A stretch of DNA of 64,000 bases from Zygnema cylindricum (lineage: Eukaryota > Streptophyta > Zygnematophyceae > Zygnematales > Zygnemataceae), in assembly GCA_037447655.1 (NCBI GenBank), contig JBBHKE010001462.1, forward strand, positions 232,035 through 296,034, in the 5' to 3' direction. The notes under the pieces are model-generated. The model was not told where the DNA came from, searched no databases, and saw nothing but the letters and a program-made list of their open reading frames with translations. Below are positions 1 through 10,900 of the stretch, in pieces; positions within the stretch are counted from its first letter, which is position 1, and every line of letters starts with the position of its first letter. Both the position numbers and the translations under genes were made by a program.

Positions 1-348
1 AGTCACGGTTGCACCTGTAGTCTTGGTAAATGTTGAATGGGTAAATGATAGAAGGGTGGTTACATGAAGATATTTGCCTTAAGGTTGACGGTAAATTATA
101 TTTTTATGTGGAAATCGTAAGTAAATGCACCTAAAGAGTAACTGAGAAAAAACCGTAAATTATTGGGCAAAGAAAGCCCTAAAATTCCTAAGCGACTTTC
201 GTTTCCCACATAAATTTTGTAACTTGGACTAAGATTTGAAGCTGATAAAACCGTTTTTTTTTACAGTGTTTTATATTCATTATAATGAAAAAAAAAGTCT
301 AAATGACTTTTGACTTTCTACGCTGAAAGGTTACAACTTGAATCCATG

Positions 349-924
349 TTAGCGTTATTAACTCTAATTTGGCGCCCCCATATTTTGACGCTATCACCTT
401 AAATATAATTAATAACACTAATTATTTTTTTACGTTAATTAAGGTACTGGGCAATTAGCGTTACTAACTCTATTTTATGGTCATCTTAAATAGAGTGGTG
501 TATGGAATGTGTTAGTCCATAAAAATGGTACTTTGTTATGTAGTAAAGTACAAAATACGGATTAGAATGATAACAAACGCACGTAAAACTGCGCTTAATA
601 AAAGGCAAAATGAGATTGTACCTATCGATACCTAAAAAACCCTTACCAATTGATCGTAAAGATATTGATCGCTTATTAATTTTATTGGAGAAAACCCAAA
701 TTAGAGTTATGAATTAGTTAGAGTAAAAGGACGCGACGACGTACGATTTTTCAGGTTTTGTTATTGTTGCTATTTTAGTGTTGGTGAACTCTACCCAAAC
801 TAGAGTTATGAATAAATTAGAGTAAAAGGTTTTTTTCGAAACTCGATAAATCCAAATTAGAGTTAATAACACCAATTATTTTTTTACACTAATTATTTCT
901 TAACGCTAATAGCGATGCACGGTG
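349..924. mobile_element. Decayed TIR-type nonautonomous element
   Basis: The right end, CGCTAATAGCGATGCACGGTG followed by TA, matches the terminal sequence of the small TIR elements elsewhere in the window. Near the left edge (about 350-372) a segment reading TTATTAACTCTAATTTGG is the inverse of a segment near 850-868, giving an inverted-repeat structure. The interior is AT-rich with repeated 'AATTAGAGTTA' motifs at about 700, 800 and 850. No transposase frame is present. The left boundary is uncertain. Confidence 0.45.
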
Positions 925-1600
925 TACAGTCAGTCAGTACACCATCCGTAGTTAGCACTTATTTAAAATATACCACAGTAAATTATGTTTCACAACGTGA
1001 CTTAATTGTTCCGAGACACCCAGTTAGAATTTGTCATTGACACACCAATTTAATAAATTATGATTCCGGGTAAAAAAAAATAGCGAATAACTCTAACGGC
1101 GACGAACGGCGTTCTGTACGGTATTTTGTACGAAACCATCAACCACGACTAGGCAGAAGTTTCGTCGAAACTCGAAAGGGTGTATCTGCTAGATTTGGTC
1201 AATTTTGATGCTCCAATAGAAGACCTCGAATTTCGTACAGATTCAATCGTTTCAGAGCTGTTAACCGACCATTATTGTACGGCATTCGGCTTACGGCCAC
1301 ACTTCGAACCGTTTGGGCAAAAAAATAGACTGGAAGAACTAACGTCGGCGGTTAGTAGTTGCCGGCTAATTTTTGACTCGTCGTGTCACGACACAATATG
1401 CACGGAATTTGTCGCTTATGAACTAAAATAAGTCAGATTTACTTCAATTATTTTTATATGTGGTCATAATTGGCTTCAGCAATAATTTGCATCATTTGGA
1501 TTGGTTTATATGATTATATATTTATATCCCTATCAAAGACTGAAAAGTTAATCTCAAAAAGTAATTTTCTATTGGCCGTACGATCATATGACCACAGTAC

Positions 1601-1817
1601 CACCGTGAATCGTTATTAGTGTTAATGTTTTTTTCGCTATTTAAAACATATTTTATCCGTACACACATGTCGGATTGTGGATCTGACGGCTGCGATTGAA
1701 AGGTAAGATTCTCAGCTTTCGATTGGCGGTCTTAAATTGAAAAAAGGACAATTTTGTACGAAAAAAGAATGTTTTAAGTGGCGAAAAAAACATTAACACT
1801 AATAACGATTCACGGTG
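1601..1817. mobile_element. MITE, TIR family A (complete copy)
   Basis: A 217-bp element with near-perfect inverted ends: left CACCGTGAATCGTTATTAG, right the inverse of it (CTAATAACGATTCACGGTG). The inversion continues inward: AAACAT..TATCCGTACACAC on the left matches the inverse of the right arm, so the element can fold into a long hairpin. Other copies are flanked by TA, which suggests a Tc1/mariner-type nonautonomous element; here only the right flank is TA. No coding capacity. Confidence 0.7.
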
Positions 1818-4800
1818 TACTGTACATCCCTTTCAAAGTTTTGGCTTTTTCCGAGGCGAAAGATTCTTTCTGAAAAACGAAAAAGCATATTTTATTATTT
1901 TATATGTTACCGCTTTGGATCGTTCGAGCAAGCAAAAATTACTCTGTATCGCTGACGTGGCATGACGGTTGGACAAACGTATCGGATATCAAAAAATTCC
2001 GGCACATCCAAAACTGCCGGCCGTCTTTCCGAGCTTCCCAAACCGACACGCCCGTCAAAATTGTCACCGTACGGAATCGTGTCCAATTCGTACGATAAAT
2101 CAGATTTGGATGCGGCCCGCGTTAAATTTCGGTGTGTCAGCGACTTTTGGCCTTGTCAAAAACGACAAAGAATAAATCATCTTCATTTTTCTCTTGAAAT
2201 TCGTTTAGCGAGATCTTCAAATATCGTCTGAGAAGTGCCGTCACCGTCTCGCCGCGTTGTCGGAGACGCGTTAAACTGAGATCGCGCATGAGAACGACGT
2301 TAACTATTTCACTAGAGGACAAAATTTCGGTTCAACTTTTCAATAGTGGTATGATTTCGTACGGAAAAGGCCGTACTGTCACTTTGGTGCGTCCGACAAG
2401 GCCTTTCGTAAGTCACTCTGTTCATCCATTTTTTTGATTCCACGTGCTATCTTAAAAACTGTTTTAACGCGGCGATTTGAATATATTAGGGTTTGTACCA
2501 CTTTATTTGCAAATAAAAGAACCGAGAGTCTACCGAATATTCGTTGACTTTGCTTTTTTTATTGTTTGATGTCTAAAATCTGTTTCGCCCTAATTTGTTT
2601 GACTTGTACGGAAAAAAGCAATCATAACAGATATGTACGGACAAAATTCCATATAATCATTGGAGCTTTGTTTTATTGGTCAAACTTTGTGTTAGAAAAC
2701 AAAACAGCAACGAACTGCCTCTGTGGATATTTTTTCGTACACTTTCTCAACTTATTCGAATATTTCACCCGTAATATTTTGTATTTTTTTGTACGAAATT
2801 TTGACCGGCACCTCGCCCATCGTGGCCGTTAAAAAAAACATCTGACGGCCAAGATTCGCTAAGATTCGCTAATAATGAAGAATTGTCGGTGCGCGCGGAA
2901 ACCCTAAAGCTCTGAGCCTCTGACTATCCCTATATCCTTTCTTGTCATGCTTTCAAAGTTTCAATGTGTATTTTTCCCTTAAAAAAGTACAGTACAGTAC
3001 ATGGACATGACGTGACGTGTCATACTCTATTACCGTTTCTTCTCTTTGTCGTTTGTCACGACCACTACCTCACCGACAGAATACCGTACAGAAAGTCCAA
3101 CGAATCTAATCTCCCCCAAAAAACAAAAAAGTGAGGCTACAGTTGTACTTTTTTCTAAGTTTAAAAAACGACAACGAGATTGCGATATCTGACCGTCAGA
3201 TTGTACTTTTCGGCGCTCATCGGACGGCAGAGAGATGCGATTTCTAATGTTTGACTCAAATATGTCCAAAAAACTTCCAAACTGAGGCGAGTTCCTAAAA
3301 GTGGGTTTTTTGAAATTTCAAACACCCATCGATCCAAGTGAAAAAAAAAAAAACTTTGTCATTTTAACCTTACAACTTAACTTTTCGTCTGGTGCCTTAA
3401 GCGGGCTACGCTTGTCGTATAGCGTTAGCTTTACGCGTGCGAACGATTCGTAAGGTACGAAAACAGACCGAACCGTACAGTCATTTTTGTCATGTAATGT
3501 ATTTTTTTCATTTTTGGCGGTCCAATGAAAACGCACGATTTTTTCTGCGACCGATTCTTTTTCGCAATTTTCACTTCCAGTGGCGACAAATCTGTCGCGT
3601 GAAACTGCAGATACGAAAATTTAAAATTTAAAATGTTTAATCACACGTTTTTCGTGATTACGTGGCGTCATTCTATACGTTGTACACGTCGAGTGGAGTC
3701 GCGGCTCATTTTTATCCACTCTCACAATTGTACGGAAAACGGAGAGATAATCTCTTACATGGCTAAAAAAAGGATATTGACGCTGATAGCAATTGAAACC
3801 GTCTTTTTGGGTTTAAACGGATACCGTTCAAAAGCATACAATGGTGAATGGCACTTTAAACGTTTTCACCATGTTTAAAGCGTTTGTAATCGGTTGAACT
3901 TGGTTATTTTCCTACTTACCTTTTTAGACTAGGTACTTAAAAGTGTATCTAGCTATTTACCAAGGTCCGTTTACTTTTTTGAATTATTTGTTTGTTACTT
4001 ATTATTGGTTAACTCAAAAAAATTGAGCCAAAATTGTTACAATTTATGCTTTCTTAACCGACAAACCCACTCTTATGTGCCAATGTTTAAAATTCGTACT
4101 AGAGAGGTTTTTTTTTATTATTAATTATTATTCTAGTGTTTTTGGCCCGAAAATTCGGATTTATAATTTCAAAAATTATTTGTATTTCTTAAATGCGACG
4201 AACGCCCATAGACGTGGACTTAGCCATTTACACACATGCGATTGTATGCGCAAAAAAAGTACATGCGTTTTGTACCATGTAGTACATGTACGGACGTACG
4301 GTCAGTTTAATATCGTGCACATTTTATACTCAGGAAGTTGCGACAACGTTTTAACCGGTGTAATAACCCTGGGATACAAGTTAAAACGTTTAAACTAAAA
4401 GAACGTTGTCTCCCTACAAGGCGCTATGCGCGCAATCATTATTTCACAAAATTTAAAAATCTCACTAACCGGTACCCTAAATAAGAAAAATAAAATAAGA
4501 ATTAATTAATAATTCGCAGTCATTTTAAGTCCCCCGTTTGTACTCTCCATGGAGCGAATCCCAAAATAGGGAAAATCCAGTTCGGAATTCGAATTTTTTA
4601 GCAGAACTAATACGACAAAATAGAGAACCCTCAAAAATCACGCCTCAAAACGACAGAATCGCCCTATAAGCCAAAACGCATTTAATGTCGTCCTTAGAAG
4701 TTTGTCCTTATTGGCTCTTAGCTGAAAATCGGTACAAGTTTTTTCCGTACAATTAGGTACGATACCATTAGATATTTTTTGTCTTTTCTGTCGTCTTCCC

Positions 4801-5544
4801 TTTTCAACAGCCTGTCTTTTTCCTCCTCCACGTCGTTTTCGATATAGCGCATAAGCAAAATTTCCGGCATTTCCGACACATACGACAAAAAATAACACTT
4901 AATTTTACGTCCGTACAGTTTACTCCCTCGAAGACTCCTTTCCTCGGGCTAGTTTTGTCGTTTTGTTAAATTCCGTACATACGCTGGCCCTATTCGACTT
5001 CCTTTTCTGCCAAAATCGCGGCTGCCAAAAATTTGAAATTGTCGTGGAGAGTGACCGCGCTGGACTGTAGCGGAAATCCCGGAGCGACCGTACCAGCTTT
5101 TTGTCTTATTAGGTAACACTTTTCTTTTCGCGTAAACCGACAGAGATGACCAATGAGAGCGCGCCACGCCTCGATTCCGTCCGATTTTTTTTTTAACGTT
5201 TTGGAAAAAAGTGCAAAATTCTCAACGGGAGGTTTGAAATTCGGGAAAAAAAAAAAAAAAAAAACAAACAAAAAAAAAAAAAGTCGCAACGCGGGAGAGA
5301 GTCAACGGCTTCACCGGATTCTCCCCGAAACCTCCCCAAATTCGAAGGCTCCGTCTTGGCGCTAAACGACAAAAACGAATCCGTACAAGTCTCCGAAACG
5401 AGGGGATTGCGTAGAATCAAGTTGACAACTGTACTTTTTGTCCTTTCTGTAATAATTGCCGCCTCAGTCCCCCCCTCCCCCCCAAAAGTACCGTGCACAC
5501 CGCCCCTTCCTTTATAGCCTGCGACCCAATCAGACAAATAATTA

Positions 5545-6720
5545 TATCTCTCCCTCCAAGCCAGCCTGTCTCCGTCCCTCCCTCCACCTCACCACCAGAA
5601 TCCTCTCCCTCCCTCTCCCTTCTTCTCTCTTCCTCTCTCTTCCTTCCTTCCTTCCATCTTTCCCCTCTCTCCCCTCCCGCTATCCCTCTCTCGGCTCCTT
5701 TTCCGCCCTCTCTCTCCCCGCCCACTCCTCCTCCCTCCCTCTCACCTCTCTCACCTCTGAGCTCTCCCTTCCCTCTTCCCTATTCCTTCCCTTCGCACTC
5801 CCTTCCTCCCTCACCCTTCTTTCCCCTCCCTTTTCTCCCCTTCTTTCCCTCTTTTTTCACCCCTCCCCCTCTCTCTCTCCCTCTCCCTCTCCCTTTCACC
5901 TCTCCCTCCCCTCTCCCTCCCCTCTCCCTCCCCTCTCCCCCCCTCTCCCCTATTCCTACCTTCGCCCTCCCTTCCTTCCTTCCTCCCTCCCCCCTCTCCC
6001 TCCCCCTTCTCTCCCCCCCTCTCTTTCCCTCTCCCCCCCTCTCCCCCCCTCTCCCCCCCTCTCCCCCCTTCTCCCTCCCCTCTCCCCCCCTCTCCCCCCC
6101 TCTCCCCCCCTCTCCCCCCCTCTCCCCTATTCCTACCTTCGCCCTCCTTTCCTTCCTTCCTCCCTCCCCCTTCTCTCCCCCCCTCTTCCCCCCTCTCCCC
6201 CCCTCTTCCCCCCTCTCCCCCCCCTCTCCCCCCCTCTTCCCCCCTCTCCCCCCCTCTCCCTCCCTCTCCCTCCCTCTCCCCCCCTCTCCCTCCCTCTCCC
6301 CCCTTCTCCCCCCCTCCCCCCCCCCTCTCCCTCCCTCTCCCTCCCTCTCCCCCCCTCTCCCTCCCTCTCCCCCCCTCTCCCCTATTCCTACCTTCGCCCT
6401 CCTTTCCTTCCTTCCTCCCTCCCCCTTCTCTCCCCCCATCTCCCCCCCTCTTCCCCCCTCTCCCCCCCCTCTCCCCCCCCTCTCCTCCCCTCTCCCCCCC
6501 TCTCCCCCCCTCTCCCCCCCTCTCCCTCCCTCTCCCCCCCTCTCCCTCTCTCCCTCCCTCTCCCCCCTTCTCCCCCCCTCTCCCCCCCTCTCCCTCCCTC
6601 TCCCTCCCTCTCCCCCCCTCTCCCTCCCTCTCCCCCCCTCTCCCCCCCTCTCCCTCCCTCTCCCCCCCCTCCCCCCCCCCTCTCCCTCCCTCTCCCCCCC
6701 TCTCCCCTCCCCCCCCCCCC
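5545..6720. repeat. Polypyrimidine tract (CCCTCTCCC-type), 1.2 kb
   Basis: The plus strand is almost purely C and T for about 1.2 kb, built of CCCTCTCCC and CCTTCCTTCC units. Within it a longer higher-order unit, recognisable by the non-repetitive core CTATTCCTACCTTCGCCCT, recurs at about 5,948, 6,126 and 6,384, with a diverged version near 5,780. Mirror-symmetric homopyrimidine tracts of this kind are prone to form triplex (H-DNA) structures. It lies immediately upstream of the proposed WRKY start, so it may be the promoter or 5' leader. It creates long Ser/Pro/Leu-only frames on both strands that I do not regard as genes. Confidence 0.9.
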
Positions 6721-6723
6721 AAC

Positions 6724-7952
6724 ATGCTCTCCTCTCCCTTCCCCCCCTCCAAGGGCCCCGTCCGCCAGTTCGTCGAAGAGTGCAGCCGCCTCCGCCAGTC
6801 CGCCCCCCCCCCGGACTTTGGATCCACACTAATTACGAACCCCCACCCCCACCCCCACCACCCCCACCCCCACCACCACAATAATAACAATAACAATAAC
6901 AACAATAATAATAGTCATAGTAATAATAATAATAGTCATAATTTTTTGAATCCCGGCGGTTCTTCCGGAGATCCCGGAGCGAGCGCGGATTCCGGCGACG
7001 GCGGCGGGCCGCACATTTTTGTCCCGACGCGGCTGATTCAAATCCGGGCGGCGGCGCAAAGCTTCGGAAACTGTTTCCCCGACCCGAGGAAGAAAAAGAG
7101 AGTCATGGGGAACCAAGTCGACGGGAATTCGAATACGAATTGTACGAATTATTCGAATTCGAACTCAAATACGAATACGAATGCGAATACGAATACGAAT
7201 TATTCGAATTCGAACTCAAATACGAATACGAATACGAATTATTCGAATTCGAACTCAAATACGAATACGAATGCGAATATGAATTGTACGAATTATTCGA
7301 ATTCGAACTCAAATACGAATACGAACTCAAATACGAATACGAATGCGAATAAGAACTCAAATACGAATACGAATGCGAATGCGAATTATACGAATTATAT
7401 GAATTATATGAATTATATGAATACGAATACGAATTCGACGGAGGAGACGGGAGGGAAGACGGCGAAGACGACGGAGTCGGGGATTTCGGCGAAGGGGAGT
7501 GGATTTGGGGAGAGGATGGGAGTGGAGAATGGGGTCGGTGGAAAAGGGGAGAGAGAGGGAGAGGGAGAGAGAGAGGGAGGGGGTGGGGAGAGTGCAAAAA
7601 GAACGTGGTATCAGGTGTTGAATATGGAGGGAAGTGGTTGGAGAGTGGTAGAGAGAGAGAGGGAAGAGGAGAAGAAACTGGACAAAAGAGAGGAAGAGAC
7701 GGAGAGGGAGAGCGAGAGGGAGAGGGAGAGGGAGAGGGAAAAGGAGAGGGAGAGGGAGAGAGAGAGGGAGTGGGAGAGGCAAATCGAAGGTGTGTGGGTG
7801 AAGAAGGAGAAGGAGAAAATTAGTGAAATGCGAAGTGTGGGAATTGCCACTCTCAGTCTTTTGGAGTTATTGGCGAGTCAGACAAATAAGCTGACTCAGC
7901 AGGTGGAGCGAAATATGGCTGAGGTGGCGACACCTGGCACCGCCCTGTTGAG
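6724..7952 (+). other. WRKY gene exon 1, Asn-rich and Glu/Arg-rich
   Basis: The first ATG after the polypyrimidine tract is at 6,724. The exon begins with a non-repetitive segment ([16 protein letters not shown]), then His/Pro and poly-Asn runs (6,840-6,950), a Gly-rich stretch, and a tandem repeat of AATTCGAACTCAAATACG-type units at about 7,120-7,435 giving [11 protein letters not shown]-like protein. A GAGAGG tract at 7,545-7,790 encodes Arg/Glu. The end ([20 protein letters not shown]) looks like an ordinary amphipathic helix, which supports real coding through the repeats. The donor is GTAAGA at 7,953, phase 2. Confidence 0.6.
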
Positions 7953-10900
7953 GTAAGAATTAAGTAATATAAGGATATTATTATACATTAATAAGGATAA
8001 TTAGATAATTAGATAATTAAATAATTGAACGGTTCAACGACGATCAAAGAATTGAATGAAGGATTTGATCGAAAAGATTTTAATAATAACGCAATCGAAT
8101 TGTTAAGTGAATTTAGCTTTAGTTTAGTTATTTAATTGAATAAAATGTTAGAGTAATTAAATGATTGCACCGTCGATGTTAAATAATGAATCAATGGTTA
8201 TTAGAGAAATAGTTTAAATAATTAGATTGTTAGAATGATTAAATGATGAAATAGTTAAACGATTAAATTATTGAATACTTTAATGAATACATAATCAGTT
8301 GAGAAAAACCCAAATAAATAGGCCATTAAAAAATTAAACAATTAGAAAATGAAACCACTATAGCAAGGAAGTTTATGAAAATAATCGTGAAACCCTGACG
8401 AAAAAAAAATGAAAGTTAATCGATAAAATGAACTATTAAGTAAACCCTTGAAGAAATGACTAACTCAATAACTAATCAGTGAATAAATAAATAAATAAAA
8501 GGTTGAAGAGAAGCCTAAAAGGAAAGAAAGGAAGAAAGAAAGGGAGGAAAAAAGGATTCTAAAAAGGAATGGAGAAAACAGAAGAAAACCAGGGAGTGGA
8601 TAAAAAAATGGATAAAAAGAAGAAGAGAAAACGCTTTTGATTTCCCACAAAATCTTTTAAAACCTTGTCGATTAACCTGTATCCTCGTAACATAACTTTC
8701 TTTCATAGACATGTTCAGTTGTGGGTTTCTTTCTTTTATTTTATTTATTTCCATGTTCTTTTTCCTTTAATGTATCCTTCTGTAAAACATATTTTTCTTC
8801 TTGGGTCTTTTTCTTTTTCTTTCTTTATTGTCCTTTTCCTTCCGCTTTCGTTCTTGTTCTTTCATTCTTCCTTTTTATTTATTTTTCTTTCGTTTCTTTT
8901 CCGCCTTCCTTTTTCTTTCATTTAATTTCTTTTTCTTCCTTTGCTTTCCTTTTCCTTCCTTTTCTTCCATCTTCTTTCTTTTTGTTTCTTTTCCTGCCTT
9001 TGCTTCTCTTCTCTTCCCTTCTCTTACATTTTCTTACCTTTTCTTTTCTTTTCTTCCTTTTCTCTCTTCTTAACAGACAATCCGAAGAAGTTTATATGGC
9101 TAAAGAAACTGACGCAATCGCCCAATCAGTCGTCCGACATCTTGAAGAGTTTCGCGGAAAACTATTAGCGATGACTTCTCCCGAAACGAAGGAAACCGTA
9201 AACAATCAAATGTTTCAAACTTTTCAAAATATTCTCTCAAACGAAAAGTCGCAGTCTCCGATCAACGACCTCGCAAAACTCGCAGCGAGTGACGTGACAG
9301 GGATCGACAAAACGGAGGAGAATCTTCCGTTTTATCTGCATGAAAACGGAGGAGCAGTAGTGGGAGGGGGAGGACTAGCAGGAGGAGTAGGAGGAGGAGG
9401 AGAAGGAATAGGAGAAGAAGGAGAAAGAGGAGGAATAGGAATAAGGAGAGGAGGAGGAGGAGGAGGAGAGAATACTAGAAACAGGGTTCCGGCAACTTCC
9501 AGGTCCGATGGAGGAAGTACTTGTGGTGATAACGTGACAGCTGTTACGTCAAACTCGTCGGATGGATTGGTAAACAGTGGATTTGACACGGCGGGAATAT
9601 GCTGTAACGATGTTTATGCGGTGAGTTTCTCTCTCTCTCTCTCTCTTCCCCCCCCCTCTCTTTCTCTTACCTTTGTCTCTTTGTGATTAGCGACGTCAAC
9701 AAAAATGGTCTAGCTAACTTTTTTTTGTACCAAGTTTGAAGTGATTTTTACGAATTTTATTACTTTATGACTGTCTGGATGCTCAAAATTTGTGAAAAGA
9801 TAATAACTCGCTAATTTGAAATTTGACCTCATATATGTTTTTATTTTGGATAATACCTTACGTAAAATTCTAGATATTTGCTTCTCAAAGAAACAAACTG
9901 CTTTTACTTTATCACTCACTTTTTTGAGCTTGCACGTTTTTTAAACTTGCAGATCTTTTTGGATTCATACATTTTTTTGAATAGCGTAATTTCTGAATTT
10001 CGTATTTTTTCGAATTGCGTGTTTTTTTGAAATTGCGTATTTTTTTGTTTAATTTGAAATTTCGCAATTTGTTTATTGCATATATTTCTGGATTCGTATA
10101 TTCTTTTGAGATTGTGTATTTCTTTGACCGTGTTATTGCGTATTTTTTTGAAATCGTGTAATTTTTTGAAATTGTGTATTTTTTTTGGAATTTTGCAGAT
10201 TGACGCTGCAATTAATTCGGGAAACTCGGGAGGACCGGCGTTCAATAATGAGAGCCAATGTGTGGGAATCGCTTTCCAGTCGCTAAAAAACGAAGATACC
10301 GAAAATATCGGTTATATTATTCCCACACCGGTAATTTTACACTTTATTCGCGACTTTGACCGACACGGGAGATATACAGGTGAGGGGAAAATATGGTTAT
10401 TGGATGGAGGAGTATGTTAGATATAGTGTTAATAGCAATGTAGTATTTAAAGTAGGAGCGACATTGGGAGAGAGAGAGAGAGGGAGAAAGAGAGAAAGAG
10501 ACGGCGAGTGTATATAATATGTATATAATATGTATATATAGCAACTTCCAGGTCCGATGGAGGAAGTACTTGTGGTGATAACGTGACAGCTGTTACGTCA
10601 AACTCGTCGGATGGATTGGTAAACAGTGGATTTGACACGGCGGGAATATGCTGTAACGATGTTTATGCGGTGAGTTTCTCTCTCTCTCTCTCTCTTCCCC
10701 CCCCTCTCTCACTCTCTCTCTCTCTCTCGATCCCTCTCCCTCTCCCTCCCTCTTGCCTCGCGTGTAAGCAACTTTGATTGCTCTATGATCCTCTCTCTGT
10801 TCCTTCATCCCTCTCCCCCTCCCTACGATAATCGTTTCAGTACCCGTCTCTCCCTTCCTCTCTCCTTCTGCTTTACCGTTCTTCTTCCCTCACCTCTTTC

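Larger units (their letters stand above)
1..5455. other. Intergenic AT-rich region without a recognised gene
   Basis: I recognise no protein-coding gene here. Open frames are short, mostly lack ATG starts, and often compete on both strands. The least repetitive candidates are a minus-strand stretch near 4,990-5,220 and a plus-strand stretch near 5,285-5,440, neither of which matches a family I know; either could be an undetected terminal exon. The region holds two TIR-type elements (349-924 and 1,601-1,817) and is notably rich in the tetramer GTAC. An oligo-A run lies at 5,245-5,282. Confidence 0.6.

Noticed and set aside
2137-2322. Minus-strand frame resembling a plus-strand frame near 60,431
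   Set aside because: The similarity covers only about 30 bases at roughly 70 percent and fades on both sides.
5456-6905. Long open frames on both strands across the polypyrimidine tract (about 350-460 codons)
   Set aside because: Composition is only Ser/Pro/Leu or Arg/Glu/Gly and the frames are open in several phases on both strands; they follow from the simple repeat, not from coding.
8465-9073. Phe/Ser/Leu-rich frames upstream of WRKY exon 2
   Set aside because: They lie in the T/C-rich intron end; the coherent protein starts only at the acceptor at 9,077.
10199-10379. A complete DEG9 gene
   Set aside because: Only one exon is present; no catalytic His or Asp region or PDZ domain was found on either strand.
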